53,589 bases of DNA from Acetobacteraceae bacterium (GTDB lineage: Bacteria; Pseudomonadota; Alphaproteobacteria; Acetobacterales; Acetobacteraceae). Below, in pieces: positions 25,259 through 34,374 of the stretch. The translations under genes were made by a program, and so were the position numbers. Below the pieces are notes generated by a model that saw only the letters and a list, made by a program, of their open reading frames with translations, was not told the origin of the DNA and did no database searches. The first letter of the stretch is position 1, and each line of letters starts with the position of its first letter. The stretch is from contig JALHQB010000029.1 of assembly GCA_022842185.1 (NCBI GenBank), positions 1 to 53,589 of the forward strand, read 5' to 3'.

Positions 25259-26502
25259 ACCGCAAGGCTCTGGCCTGGGCGTCCTTCGACTGGGCGAACA
25301 GCGCATTTCCGACCGTGGTCTCGACCTTCGTGATCGCCGCGTATTTCACACAGGGCATCGCGCCGGACGCGGCGACCGGTCAGGCCCAATGGGGCTGGAT
25401 GCAGACGACGGCGGCGCTGTGCGTAGCGCTGCTGTCGCCCCTGCTGGGCGCGGTGGCAGACCTTGGCGGGCATCGGCGCGTGTTGCTCGCGGCCTGCACG
25501 CTGGTGACGGCGGTGTTCACTGCGCTGGTGTGGTTCGCCGCGCCTGATGTGACCTGGACACTGTGGCTGCTGGTGTGCGTCGGCATCGCCACCGTCGGCT
25601 TCGAACTCGGCACCGTCTTCTACAACTCGATGCTGCCGGAGGTCGCGCCGCCGGCGCAGATCGGCCGTGTCTCGGGCCTTGCCTGGGGGCTGGGCTATGC
25701 GGGGGGGCTGGCCTGCCTGGCGATCGCGCTGGTGCTGCTGGTGCAGCCCAATCCGGCGCTGTTCGGGCTGGATCGCGCGTCGTCGGAACAGGTCCGCGCC
25801 ACCGCCTTGCTGGTGGCGGCCTGGACGCTGCTGTTCGGCTGGCCGGTGCTGCTGATGGTGCCGGATTCGCCGGGTGAGAAGCTGCCCATGGGCCGGGCCG
25901 TGACCACCTGCGTGGCGGAGACGAAGCACCTGCTCCGCGGGTTGCCGAAACGCCCTGACATGCTGCGCTTCCTGATCGCGCGGTTGTTCTACACGGATGG
26001 GCTGAACACGCTGTTCGCCTTCGGCGCCATCTTCGCCGCCGGCGTGCATGGCATGAGCTTCGAGGAAATCCTGCTGTTCGGGATCGCGCTGAACGTGACG
26101 GCTGGGCTGGGCGCGGCGGGTTTCGGATTGGTTGAGGACCGGCTGGGGTCCAAGCCCACCGTCATGGTGGCGCTGGTCGCGATGGTGGTGCTGGGTGCCG
26201 CGTTGCTGCTGACCGACAGCAAGGCGGTATTCTGGGCAATGGCCATGGCGCTCGGCATCTTCATGGGCCCTGCGCAGGCGGCGTCGCGCACGCTGATGGC
26301 GCGGATGGCGCCCGAAGGCGAAGTCACCGCGCATTTCGGGCTGTTCGCGCTGTCGGGGCGGATCACCGGCTTCTTCGGGCCAGCGGCCCTGGCGATGGTG
26401 ACGGCAGCGACGGGGAGCCAGCGCGCGGGCATGGCGACAGTGCTGGTCTTCCTGGGCGTCGGTGCGGTGATCCTGGCGACGGTGCGGCCGGTGCGCGGAT
26501 AG
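25255..26502 (+). CDS. MFS transporter, UMF1/Atg22-like
   Basis: A 415-residue integral membrane protein with roughly 11-12 hydrophobic segments. The N-terminus KALAWASFDWANSAFPTVV is the hallmark of the UMF1 family, and FYNSMLPEVAPP plus RLFYTDGLNTLFAFGAIFAAGV also match. It probably exports or imports a small metabolite by proton coupling; no substrate can be assigned. The start is GTG overlapping the stop of the heparinase-like gene (GTGA). Confidence 0.88.
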   Translation: MNRKALAWASFDWANSAFPTVVSTFVIAAYFTQGIAPDAATGQAQWGWMQTTAALCVALLSPLLGAVADLGGHRRVLLAACTLVTAVFTALVWFAAPDVTWTLWLLVCVGIATVGFELGTVFYNSMLPEVAPPAQIGRVSGLAWGLGYAGGLACLAIALVLLVQPNPALFGLDRASSEQVRATALLVAAWTLLFGWPVLLMVPDSPGEKLPMGRAVTTCVAETKHLLRGLPKRPDMLRFLIARLFYTDGLNTLFAFGAIFAAGVHGMSFEEILLFGIALNVTAGLGAAGFGLVEDRLGSKPTVMVALVAMVVLGAALLLTDSKAVFWAMAMALGIFMGPAQAASRTLMARMAPEGEVTAHFGLFALSGRITGFFGPAALAMVTAATGSQRAGMATVLVFLGVGAVILATVRPVRG

Positions 26503-26535
26503 CGTCCGAAGCCGGTCGCATTCGCCCCGCCGGCC

Positions 26536-27168
26536 TCAGCGATCCGGCTGTCCCGCCCCGAACACCCCGCCATCGGTCGGGCGCAGCGCCTCGAACATCT
26601 CGGTCACCGTGGTGTAGTCCCGGTATCCGCAGCGGGCGAGCGGCTGCGCCGCCGCCGTGTCGAAGCGGCCGTTCCGGATGAATGCATCGTCGATATGCAC
26701 GCCGACCACCTGGCCGAGGATCATCCAGCCGTCCACGGCCTGTCCGTCCACGTCGTGGAACTGCATCGAATGCACCACCTTGCATTCCAGGGCCGCCGGC
26801 GCGGCCGCGACGCGCGGCGCCTTCACCACGCGACTTTCGGCCGTCTCCAGCCCCGCCGCCGCGAACTCGTTCTCGCCGGCCGCGAGCGCGGCCGAGGACG
26901 CGTTCATCGCATCGAACAGCGGATGGGTGCAGAGGTTGAAGACGAATTCCCCGGTCGCGATGGCATTGGCCGCGCTGTGCTTCATCGATTCGCTGGTGAA
27001 CATCAGCATCGCCGGGCGCGAATGCACCGCGTTGAAGAAGGAATATGGCGCCAGGTTTGGCCGCCCCTGCGGATCCAGCGTCGAAATCCAACCGATCGGC
27101 CGGGGTGCCACGATGGCCTTGAACGGATCGTGCGGCAGGCCGTGGCCGTTGCGGGGTTCGTAGAACAT
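26536..27168 (-). CDS. flavin reductase family protein (DIM6/NTAB type)
   Basis: A 210-residue FMN-binding split-barrel protein starting MFYEPRNGHGLPHDPFKAIV, with APRPIGWISTLDPQGRPNLAPYSFFNAV as the flavin-binding signature. Family members reduce flavin for a partner monooxygenase or bind FMN/haem. It begins 5 bases after the tctA stop in the same orientation, so it is likely co-transcribed with the tripartite transporter and may help degrade the imported compound. Confidence 0.85.
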   Translation of the reverse strand: MFYEPRNGHGLPHDPFKAIVAPRPIGWISTLDPQGRPNLAPYSFFNAVHSRPAMLMFTSESMKHSAANAIATGEFVFNLCTHPLFDAMNASSAALAAGENEFAAAGLETAESRVVKAPRVAAAPAALECKVVHSMQFHDVDGQAVDGWMILGQVVGVHIDDAFIRNGRFDTAAAQPLARCGYRDYTTVTEMFEALRPTDGGVFGAGQPDR

Positions 27169-27173
27169 GATCG

Positions 27174-28667
27174 TCAGGCCCTTCGCGCAATGGCGCCGTA
27201 CAGCCGCGGCCCGGCCAGTGCCAAGACCGCCAACCCCAGGATGATCGCACTTCCCGGTCGCGTCACGAAGACCGACCAGTCGCCCTGGCTGATGGTCAAT
27301 GCCTGGCGCAGCGCCTGTTCGGCCATCGGCCCGAGGATCATCCCGATCACCACGGGTGCGACCGGAAAGTCGAAGCGCCGCATGAACATCGCCACCACGC
27401 CGAGCGTGTACAGGATGACGAGGTCGATGACGCTGTTGGAAATTCCGTAGGTGCCGATCGTGGCGAACACCAGGATGCCGGCATAGAGCTGCTGCACCGG
27501 GATCTTCAGGATGCGCACCCAAAGCCCGACCAGCGGCAGGTTGAGCACCACCAGCATGACGTTGGCGATGAACAGCGATGCGATCAGCGTCCACACCAGT
27601 TCGGCCTGCTGGGTGAACAGCAACGGCCCGGGATTGATGCCATAGGATTGGAAGGCCGACAGCATGATCGCCGCCGTCGCGCTGGTCGGCAGGCCAAGCG
27701 TCAGCATCGGCACCAGGACGCCCGCCGCGGCCGCATTGTTCGCCGCTTCGGGGCCAGCGACGCCTTCGATCGCGCCGGTGGTGCCGAACTCCTTCGCATA
27801 TTCCGGCTTCGCCAGCCGCCGTTCGGCATAATAGGACAGCATGGTCGGCATCTCGGTGCCGCCGGCCGGCAGCACCCCGAAGGGAAAGCCCAGCCCGGCG
27901 CCGCGGATCCACGGCCAGAAGGACCGCCTGAGATCCTGCTTCGAGAGCATCAGCCGCCCGACCTCCAGTACCTCCTGCTTACCGCCGTGATGGCGCCAGG
28001 CCATGTGCAGCGCTTCCCCCACCGCGAACAACGCGACGGCGACCAGCACGACATTCACCCCGTCCAGCAGTTCCGGCACGCCGAAGGTCAGGCGCGGCTG
28101 GCCGGTCTGCAGGTCCACGCCGACCAGCCCGAGCATCAGCCCGAAGGCCAGCGAGGTCAGTCCGCGCAACGCCGAGGCCCCCAGCACCGCCGACACCGTC
28201 ACGAAGCAAAGCACCATCAGCGCAAAATATTCGGCCGGCCCGAGCACCAGCGCCCATTCCACGATGACCGGCCCGATGAAGGCGATCCCGAGCGTGCCCA
28301 CCGTGCCGGCAACGAAGGACCCGATCGCCGCGGTCGCCAGGGCCGGCCCGGCGCGCCCGTTGCGCGCCATCTTCGCCCCTTCAAGCGCGGTGATGATCGA
28401 CCCGCTTTCGCCGGGCGTGTTCAGCAGGATGGACGTGGTCGAACCGCCATACATCGCGCCGTAGAACACCCCGCAGAACAGGATGAATGCACCGGTTGCA
28501 TTGACGCTGAAGGTGATGGGCAGCAGCAGCGCAATGGTCAGCGCCGGGCCGATCCCGGGCAGCACGCCCACCGCGGTGCCAAGGAAACATCCCAGCAGCG
28601 CCCAGCCAAGATTTGCAAACGTCAGGGCGTTGCCGAAACCGAGGGCGAGACCGGAGAGGGAGTCCAT
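27174..28667 (-). CDS. tctA: tripartite tricarboxylate transporter, large permease subunit
   Basis: A 497-residue membrane protein with about 12 spans. Landmarks are [38 protein letters not shown] (about residues 71-88), [20 protein letters not shown] and [21 protein letters not shown], the strongly conserved TctA motifs. With TctB and the periplasmic TctC protein it forms a secondary transporter for carboxylates. The gene is separated from tctB by phzF and a palindromic repeat. Confidence 0.95.
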   Translation of the reverse strand: MDSLSGLALGFGNALTFANLGWALLGCFLGTAVGVLPGIGPALTIALLLPITFSVNATGAFILFCGVFYGAMYGGSTTSILLNTPGESGSIITALEGAKMARNGRAGPALATAAIGSFVAGTVGTLGIAFIGPVIVEWALVLGPAEYFALMVLCFVTVSAVLGASALRGLTSLAFGLMLGLVGVDLQTGQPRLTFGVPELLDGVNVVLVAVALFAVGEALHMAWRHHGGKQEVLEVGRLMLSKQDLRRSFWPWIRGAGLGFPFGVLPAGGTEMPTMLSYYAERRLAKPEYAKEFGTTGAIEGVAGPEAANNAAAAGVLVPMLTLGLPTSATAAIMLSAFQSYGINPGPLLFTQQAELVWTLIASLFIANVMLVVLNLPLVGLWVRILKIPVQQLYAGILVFATIGTYGISNSVIDLVILYTLGVVAMFMRRFDFPVAPVVIGMILGPMAEQALRQALTISQGDWSVFVTRPGSAIILGLAVLALAGPRLYGAIARRA

Positions 28668-28711
28668 GAGTCAGGCTCTCGCATGCTGGGGGAAGGGGCG
28701 GGCCGGATCGG

Positions 28712-28907
28712 AAGATTGGAGGGGCGCTGCCCCTCCAAGCCACCCCGCCAAAGGCTTAAGGCCTTTGGAAACCCCAACTTGGCGCCGGATGGAAAAGGCA
28801 GGATCAGCGCCCGGATTCAGCAATGTGCCCGACAACAATTCGAGGTGTCTAGAGGCCCTTAGGCCTTTGGTGGGGTGAGGTTCGGAGAGGGGCGAAGCCC
28901 TTCTCCG
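28712..28907. repeat. two-armed palindromic element (copy 5) inside the tct operon
   Basis: The left arm is TTGGAGGGGC/GCCCCTCCAA around GCT at 28716-28738, then CCACCCCGCC and CCAAAGGC-TTAAG-GCCTTTGG at 28748-28768. The right arm ends with AGGCCTTTGG, TGGGGTGAGGT and CGGAGAGGGGC/GCCCTTCTCCG at 28883-28907. The arms face each other around about 75 unique bases. Its position upstream of tctA on the minus strand suggests an effect on read-through from phzF. Confidence 0.8.
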
Positions 28908-28930
28908 AGGACCCTGTCCCGTGTCTGCGG

Positions 28931-29824
28931 TCAAAGCACCGCCTCGCCCCGCAACACCGGCACGCAATGCCCGCCCACGCGGGCGCGGATGCCGTCCGGC
29001 ATGCGGCGCGCCCGCGCCATCAGCAAGGATGGCCGCCCCATCTCCGCGCCCTGGATGATGTCCCACGCCCCTTCGCTCCCGCCATCCAGATGCAGCAGGA
29101 ATCCGGCCAGCGGCGTCGCCGCGCTTCCCGTGGCGGAATCCTCCCAGGTGCCGGTCAGCGGGGAGAACATCCGCGCCCGCACGCCGGCTGCATCGCGGCA
29201 ATAGATGTACAGGGAAAGAAAGCCGCGCGTCTGGTCCGGATGCGCCTCGACCGCGCGCCGGAAGGCACCCAGGTCGGGGGTCGCGGCGGCCAGGCCCTCG
29301 GGCGTGACCTCCGTCAGCAACCGGTTGTTGCCGCCATCGGCCGCGAGCGTCGGCGGGTGCCGAGCGGTCAGCACGGCCGCATCGGGGATGCCGGCGCAGG
29401 CAGCGGCTGTGGCGACGGGCAGTTCCGCCGCGATGCGCAGCGGCTGCGGCGCGGCGACCTCGGCGCCCAATACCCGGCCCGAATCGTCGCGCAGCAGCGC
29501 GACTTCGACCAGACCGGCCGGTTCCTCGAAGCGATAGCTGCGCGGGCTTTGTTCATCCTCGCGCGCCAGCACGAAGGCGGTGCCGACATTGGGGTGGCCG
29601 GCGAAGGCCATCTCCGCGACGCGATTGAAGATCCGCACCCGCGCGCTGTTCTGCGGATGCTCTGGCGGCAACACGAAGGTCGTCTCGCTCAGGTTGAACT
29701 CGGCGGCCAGGGCCTGCATCTCGGCATCCGACAGACCGCGCGCGTCGGGAAACACCGCGAGCTGATTGCCGCCGAAGCGCTGGTCGGTGAAGACATCGAC
29801 GGTGACGAAGCGAAAGGCGCGCAC
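28931..29824 (-). CDS. PhzF family isomerase/epimerase-like protein
   Basis: A 297-residue PhzF-type protein with the diaminopimelate-epimerase-like fold. It has RFGGNQLAVFPDA, the catalytic-Glu region EFNLSETTFV (Glu47), AFAGHPNVGTAF, and EDSATGSAATPLAGFL. PhzF isomerises a phenazine precursor, but most chromosomal homologues have unknown substrates. It lies between tctB and tctA in the same direction, which suggests it acts on the solute carried by that transporter. Confidence 0.9.
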   Translation of the reverse strand: MRAFRFVTVDVFTDQRFGGNQLAVFPDARGLSDAEMQALAAEFNLSETTFVLPPEHPQNSARVRIFNRVAEMAFAGHPNVGTAFVLAREDEQSPRSYRFEEPAGLVEVALLRDDSGRVLGAEVAAPQPLRIAAELPVATAAACAGIPDAAVLTARHPPTLAADGGNNRLLTEVTPEGLAAATPDLGAFRRAVEAHPDQTRGFLSLYIYCRDAAGVRARMFSPLTGTWEDSATGSAATPLAGFLLHLDGGSEGAWDIIQGAEMGRPSLLMARARRMPDGIRARVGGHCVPVLRGEAVL

Positions 29825-29959
29825 GTTATTTGGTCCTCAGACACCGGGTGCCGCATATCCGTGCGGCTTGGCCTTCGCGCCCTGCGCGTATGCGCTGGCG
29901 ATGGTGGTCGGCCTGGGCGCCGTCCCGCTGTGCGCTCCTGGCCCGTGGCAGGGCATGTG

Positions 29960-30466
29960 TCACGGAACCTCCCGCCCCAGGGCGCGCAGGATCGCGCCTT
30001 CCAGCACGCCGGCGCCGATGTTCACGCCCAGTGCCTCGACGAAAAGGAAGAACGCGCCAAGCGATACCGCCAGCGCGATCACCGCATCGCGCAGCGGGGC
30101 GCGGGACCCGAAGGCGCGCGCCGTGCAGACGAATTGCACGGCGGCGCCGATTGCAAAGCCCAGCGGCACGATCAGGATGACGTTCAACAGCATCCCGCCG
30201 CCAAGCCAGCCAAGCGAAACCAGGTTGGGCGGGCCTGCCTCGGCAATGTCGGGCATCGCGGCCGACCAGCCGCCGCGCAACGCCACGCCGCACAGCAGCA
30301 GGCCCAGCACCACCAACGCCGCGGCAACCACCGCCGGCACCAGCTTCGGCCCCACCACCGCATAGACCGGCGTGACCGGGATGACCCAGGTCAGCCAGAC
30401 GGTCAGCAGCCCCAGCGCCGTGATGCTGAGGCCGACCACCAGGTCCGGAAATGCACCAGGCTTCAT
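29960..30466 (-). CDS. tctB: tripartite tricarboxylate transporter, small permease subunit
   Basis: A 168-residue membrane protein with four hydrophobic segments (about residues 9-30, 42-64, 87-112 and 125-150), matching the TctB family in size and topology; sequence conservation in TctB is low, so context carries much of the assignment. It starts 19 bases after the tctC stop. A 135-base gap separates it from phzF. Confidence 0.85.
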   Translation of the reverse strand: MKPGAFPDLVVGLSITALGLLTVWLTWVIPVTPVYAVVGPKLVPAVVAAALVVLGLLLCGVALRGGWSAAMPDIAEAGPPNLVSLGWLGGGMLLNVILIVPLGFAIGAAVQFVCTARAFGSRAPLRDAVIALAVSLGAFFLFVEALGVNIGAGVLEGAILRALGREVP

Positions 30467-30485
30467 TGCTGTATGGCCCTGCTGG

Positions 30486-31445
30486 TCAGGCGAGGCCGAG
30501 ATCCTTCAACACGCTCTCGGTCTCGCTGCGGTCGCGTTCGAGGAAGGTGTCGAAGGCCGCGCCGGTCAGGAACGCATCCTCCCAGCCGCGCTCGGCCAGG
30601 ATGTGACGCCAGCCTGCCGTCGCGTGCAGCGCGGTCATCAAATCCACCAGCGCCTGGCGCTGCGTCGGGTTGATGCCCGGCGCGCCGAAGACCCCGCGCC
30701 AATTGGTCGCGACCACGTCGATGCCGCTTTCCTTCAGCGTTGGCACGCCCGGATCGAGCCGGCGTTCGCCGGTCGTCGCCAGCGCACGCACGCGACCGGC
30801 CTTGATCTGTTCGGAGAATTCGGACCAGCCCGAAATGCCGGCCGCGACCTGCCCGCCGAGGATCGCGGCCTGCGCCGGACCGCCGCCGGGGAAGGCGACG
30901 AAGGATGCCTCGCGCGGCTGCCGGCCAAGCTTTTGCAGCATGAGGCCGAGGATGATGTGGTCCGTCCCACCGGCGCTGCCACCCGCCACCGATACGGCGC
31001 GAGGATTGGCCTTCAGCGCGTCCGCCAACTGGCCGATGTTCTGGTGCGGGCTGTTCGCCGGCACGATGATGACGCCGGCTTCCTCGGTCATGCGCGCGAC
31101 CGGGACGGTGTTCTGCAGCGACACCGGCGTCTTGTTGGTCAAGGCGGCGCCGACCATGACGGACCCGCCGATCATCAGCGCATCGGCACGGCCGCGCCGC
31201 TGCGACAGGAAGCGCGGCAGGCCGACCATGCCGCCGGCACCGCCGACATTCTCGAACTGGAAGCTGCCGACCAGGTTGGCCTGGCGCGCCGTGAGTTCGA
31301 TGGCGCGGGCGAGGCCGTCCCAGCCGCCGCCGGGCCCGGCGGGGACGAAAACGTACAGGCTGGCAAAGCGCTGCTGCGCGAGAGCGATGCGCGGCAGGAC
31401 GCCAAGCGCGGCGGTTGCGGCAATGAGACTGCGGCGATGGGTCAT
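30486..31445 (-). CDS. tctC: tripartite tricarboxylate transporter, periplasmic receptor
   Basis: A 319-residue receptor with a signal peptide ending IALAQ, followed by YVFVPAGPGGGWDGLARAIE and FENVGGAGGMVGLPRFL. This version, with GGGWD and the shorter VGGAGG motif, is closer to true TctC proteins that work with TctAB than the window's five orphan Bug proteins, and it is the only one next to permease genes. The ligand is unknown. It is the first gene of the operon, divergent from the repeat-protein locus. Confidence 0.92.
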   Translation of the reverse strand: MTHRRSLIAATAALGVLPRIALAQQRFASLYVFVPAGPGGGWDGLARAIELTARQANLVGSFQFENVGGAGGMVGLPRFLSQRRGRADALMIGGSVMVGAALTNKTPVSLQNTVPVARMTEEAGVIIVPANSPHQNIGQLADALKANPRAVSVAGGSAGGTDHIILGLMLQKLGRQPREASFVAFPGGGPAQAAILGGQVAAGISGWSEFSEQIKAGRVRALATTGERRLDPGVPTLKESGIDVVATNWRGVFGAPGINPTQRQALVDLMTALHATAGWRHILAERGWEDAFLTGAAFDTFLERDRSETESVLKDLGLA

Positions 31446-31761
31446 GGGGTGTGGTCCGGTCGTTTCCCTGGTGCGGGCAGCATGCGACGGCGCTGTGCGT
31501 CACGCAAACCTGAAGAATTGGGAGGTTGCGCGGCCTTCGCTTTAATACAATAATGCGACGCATTCGCAATTCCAGCCGGCGTTGATCCCTGTCCTCCGTC
31601 TCCCCCCGTTCACCGCCGGCTGGTGATGCGGATGGCCGTTCGTCGTGGCGAAGCAGCCGCGGCGCGGGACGTTGAACCGAGCGGCAGCACGCCGCCGACC
31701 ACGATCCGCGCCATGCGGCTTGCGTCCGCGCGGCGCAGCGCTGAAGGATGCTGCCCACCGG
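31446..31761. promoter_or_regulatory. divergent region with AT-rich promoter-like patch and palindrome
   Basis: The 316-base gap between tctC and the first repeat-protein gene contains one AT-rich stretch, TTTAATACAATAATGCG (about 31541-31557), and an inverted repeat AATGCG-A-CGCATT at 31552-31564. TAATAC or CAATAAT could be a -10 element, with the palindrome an operator. The remaining bases, although covered by open frames, show no family resemblance. Confidence 0.4.
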
Positions 31762-32244
31762 ATGGGGGGCATGGTCCTGGACAACAACAGTGACGCGGCA
31801 CGGCTTCGGCGCCGGGTGCTGGTTGTTCGCCTGACATCGCTCGGCCTGGCCTCCCCGGCGCTCGCGGCGTGTGTCGCGGTGCCGAACAGTTCGGGCTACG
31901 CGCCACCGCCACAGCGTACCGGCCTGACCGATGCCGACCCGAATGACGGACCCGGCCAGGGTCGCGGCGGGCGCCGCATCAGGACCGGGTATTCGGATTC
32001 CGACCCCACGGACGGGCCGGGCCAGGGCCGCGGCGCCTACAGTCCCGCTCGCCGGCGAACCGGCTTCACCGATGCCGACCCTTCCGATGGTCCCGGCTAT
32101 GGCCGTGGCGGCGGCCGGGCACGCGGAACCGGGTACACCGACGCCGATCCGAATGACGGTCCCGGCCAGGGACGGGGCCGATCGCGCCGTTCGACGACCG
32201 ACAGCGATCCGGTTGACGCGCCAGGCCGTGGGCGCGGCTACTGA
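31762..32244 (+). CDS. exported lipoprotein-like protein with five TDxDPxDGPG/GRG repeats
   Basis: I do not recognise a named family. The 160-residue product has an Arg-rich N-region (RLRRRVLVV), a short hydrophobic segment and LAAC, a lipobox-like site at about residues 32-35. The mature part is five imperfect repeats of about 22-26 residues with consensus TGxTDxDPxDGPGxGRG, each followed by an Arg-rich linker; the last copy is shortened. The DxDPxD spacing resembles calcium-binding loops, though no such domain is proven. A start at 31771 is also possible. It is a tandem paralogue of the next gene. Confidence 0.7.
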   Translation: MGGMVLDNNSDAARLRRRVLVVRLTSLGLASPALAACVAVPNSSGYAPPPQRTGLTDADPNDGPGQGRGGRRIRTGYSDSDPTDGPGQGRGAYSPARRRTGFTDADPSDGPGYGRGGGRARGTGYTDADPNDGPGQGRGRSRRSTTDSDPVDAPGRGRGY

Positions 32245-32374
32245 CGCCATCGGCCGGTTTGTGCCGCATCATCGGCGTTGCCGTGCGATGGCGCACACCG
32301 CCGTCCTTCGCCTCGCTTGCCCAACTCGGTCCCGCAGCACAATGATGCGATCGGGGAAAGACGAGGGACCACCC

Positions 32375-32989
32375 ATGACCGAGACCGACGTGCCATTTGT
32401 GGCAGACGCGGACCCGGCTGTTCAGCCGGCGCGCCATGGCCTGGGACGACGGTTGTTCATCCTGCGGATTGCGACGGCCGGCGTTGCCGCGACCGCGCTT
32501 GCGCCGGCCGCCGAGGCTCTGGAGCCGACTCTCGTGCAGTATCGCACCGGCCTCACGGATTCCGACCCGAATGATTCTCCGGGCTACGGGCGTGGCGGCT
32601 ATCGTGGGCGGCCGCGGACCGGCCTCACCGATTCCGATCCCAATGATGGTGCCGGCTACGGCCGGGGTGGGTATCGCGGGCGGGCCCGAACCGGAATCAC
32701 CGACAGCGATCCGAATGACGGGCCGGGCCAGGGCCGCGGCGGGTATCGCGGGCCGGCTCGCACCGGGCTGACCGACAATGACCCCAACGACTCGCCCGGC
32801 AACGGCCGTGGCGGTTACCGCGCCCCGGCGCGCCCGCAAGGCCGCGCCTATACCGGGATCAACGACGGCGACCCGACCGACCCGTCCGGCTATGGTTCGG
32901 GCTGGCGGCAGCGTGGTTCGGGCATCACCGATTCCGATCCATCCGACGGGCCCGGCCAGGGCCGTGGTGGCGGCGCTCCGCGCAAGTGA
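32375..32989 (+). CDS. exported protein with six TDSDPNDGPG/GRGG repeats
   Basis: A 204-residue paralogue of the preceding gene. After about 25 polar residues comes GRRLFILRIATAG, a twin-arginine-like motif (RRxFI), and a hydrophobic stretch ending AAEA, so Tat export of a folded or pre-modified protein is plausible. The mature part contains six repeats: four close to RTGLTDSDPNDGPGYGRGG followed by YRGxA, one divergent copy (TGINDGDPTDPSGYGSG) and a final ITDSDPSDGPGQGRGG. GAGGGACC precedes the ATG. Synonymous differences between repeats show selection on the protein. Function unknown. Confidence 0.75.
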   Translation: MTETDVPFVADADPAVQPARHGLGRRLFILRIATAGVAATALAPAAEALEPTLVQYRTGLTDSDPNDSPGYGRGGYRGRPRTGLTDSDPNDGAGYGRGGYRGRARTGITDSDPNDGPGQGRGGYRGPARTGLTDNDPNDSPGNGRGGYRAPARPQGRAYTGINDGDPTDPSGYGSGWRQRGSGITDSDPSDGPGQGRGGGAPRK

Positions 32990-33174
32990 TGCGGCAGAAG
33001 CGACGTGCGGCCGCCGGTCGCGCCCGCGGCTGGTGATCGCTCTCATGACGGGTCACGCGCCTGCAGGGATCATCGCGGGCATTCCCGCCGAACGCGCGCG
33101 CAGGCCGGCGGCGCCATTTCCGAACTTCCAGACAGCGATCCGCGCCATGGTGCCGGACGCAAACGAGGATCACG

Positions 33175-34353
33175 ATGAGCGCCACCTTGGCAGAAGACGC
33201 CTGGAACCTGGCTTTCGGGGCGCTGTCCCTCGAGGACGGGATGGCGATGCGCGAAGGCACCGCCTGGCGGCTGATGCCGGGCAACGACCCTGATCGCTTC
33301 GCGGCCCTGCTGTCGGTCGCCGATCTTGACGCGTTCCTGCGCACCGATGCCGCCCGCACGCCGCGCGTGTCCATGGCCGATGGCAATCGCAAGGGCAGCG
33401 CGGGGCTGCCGGTCGATGATTACATCGAGGAGGGTGGCGACCGCGTGGACCTGCCGGCCCTGTTCGCCTGCCACGATGCGGGGGCAAGCCTCATCGTGTC
33501 GCAGTTCAACGAGGTCCATGGACCGCTGGCGCGATTCTGCCGCGGGCTGGAGAAGGCATTCCTGCACGGGGTGCAGGCCAATATCTATCTGACACCGCCC
33601 GGCGCGCAGGGCTTTCGCGTGCATTTCGACACCCATGACGTGCTGGTGATGCAGGTGTCCGGCCACAAGGCATGGCGGGTGTGGGACCACATCCCCTATG
33701 CCGCGCCCACGCGCCAAACGCCCTGGGCCAATCACGTCGTCACCGAGGGCGAGCCGCGCGACGTGCCGATGGGACCGGGCGACACGCTGTATCTGCCGCG
33801 CGGCGTGATGCATGAGGCGGTGGCACAGCAGGGCGAGGCGCCATCACTGCACATCACCGTCGGCTTCATGGAACCCGCGCTGGGCGAGATGCTGCGCAAC
33901 CTGCTGACGGACCTCGAGGCCGAGGCACCGGCCCTGCGTGCCGCCGTCCCGACCTGGCGCCTGGCCGAACCGGACGGCGTGGCACTGCTGCGCGATCGTC
34001 TGGTGGCGGCTCTCGCGGCGCTGGACCAGCCGGATGTGACGGACCGGATGACCGTGGCGGCGCTGGACCGCCTGGCGCGCGACCGCATGCCCATGCCCGG
34101 GCGGTCGCTGCATGCCAAGCCGCCAGGCCCCGATGACCGGCTTCGCCTGTCGGAAGCGATGCACCACACCCTGGTGCCCTTCGCGACCGGCGGCGCGGCG
34201 CTACGCTGGTACGGCGGCGTGGAAAAATTCGGCGCGCAGGAGTTGGGCTGGCTGATGGCGCTGGAGGATGGCGCCACCGCGGGGGAACTGGGTGATGGCG
34301 CCCTGGAATTCTGCCGCTATCTGGCGCAGCGCGGGGTGCTGGAAAGGGTGTAG
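33175..34353 (+). CDS. JmjC/cupin-type 2-oxoglutarate oxygenase (ROX/YcfD-like)
   Basis: A 392-residue protein of the cupin_4/JmjC group that hydroxylates protein residues using Fe(II), 2-oxoglutarate and oxygen. The iron ligands are His150 and Asp152 (FRVHFDTHD) and His213 (PRGVMHEA), in normal HxD...H spacing. The C-terminal 100 residues look like the dimerisation and winged-helix part of ribosomal oxygenases (WYGGVEKFGAQELGWL, LEFCRYLAQRGVLERV). YcfD hydroxylates an Arg of L16, but the adjacent Asp/Asn/Arg/Pro-rich repeat proteins are an attractive alternative substrate. It follows them after 185 bases. Confidence 0.88.
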   Translation: MSATLAEDAWNLAFGALSLEDGMAMREGTAWRLMPGNDPDRFAALLSVADLDAFLRTDAARTPRVSMADGNRKGSAGLPVDDYIEEGGDRVDLPALFACHDAGASLIVSQFNEVHGPLARFCRGLEKAFLHGVQANIYLTPPGAQGFRVHFDTHDVLVMQVSGHKAWRVWDHIPYAAPTRQTPWANHVVTEGEPRDVPMGPGDTLYLPRGVMHEAVAQQGEAPSLHITVGFMEPALGEMLRNLLTDLEAEAPALRAAVPTWRLAEPDGVALLRDRLVAALAALDQPDVTDRMTVAALDRLARDRMPMPGRSLHAKPPGPDDRLRLSEAMHHTLVPFATGGAALRWYGGVEKFGAQELGWLMALEDGATAGELGDGALEFCRYLAQRGVLERV

Positions 34354-34374
34354 GGACCGGCGGCCGGTCCCGGA

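Noticed and set aside
26536..27912. A single 458-codon frame joining the flavin reductase to upstream sequence as a fusion
   Set aside because: The upstream part is out of frame with tctA, which is clearly coding there; the flavin reductase has its own ATG at 27168.
31762..32989. Repeat stretches as a CRISPR array or DNA satellite
   Set aside because: The repeats are in frame, diverge synonymously and conserve the protein motif, so they are coding repeats.
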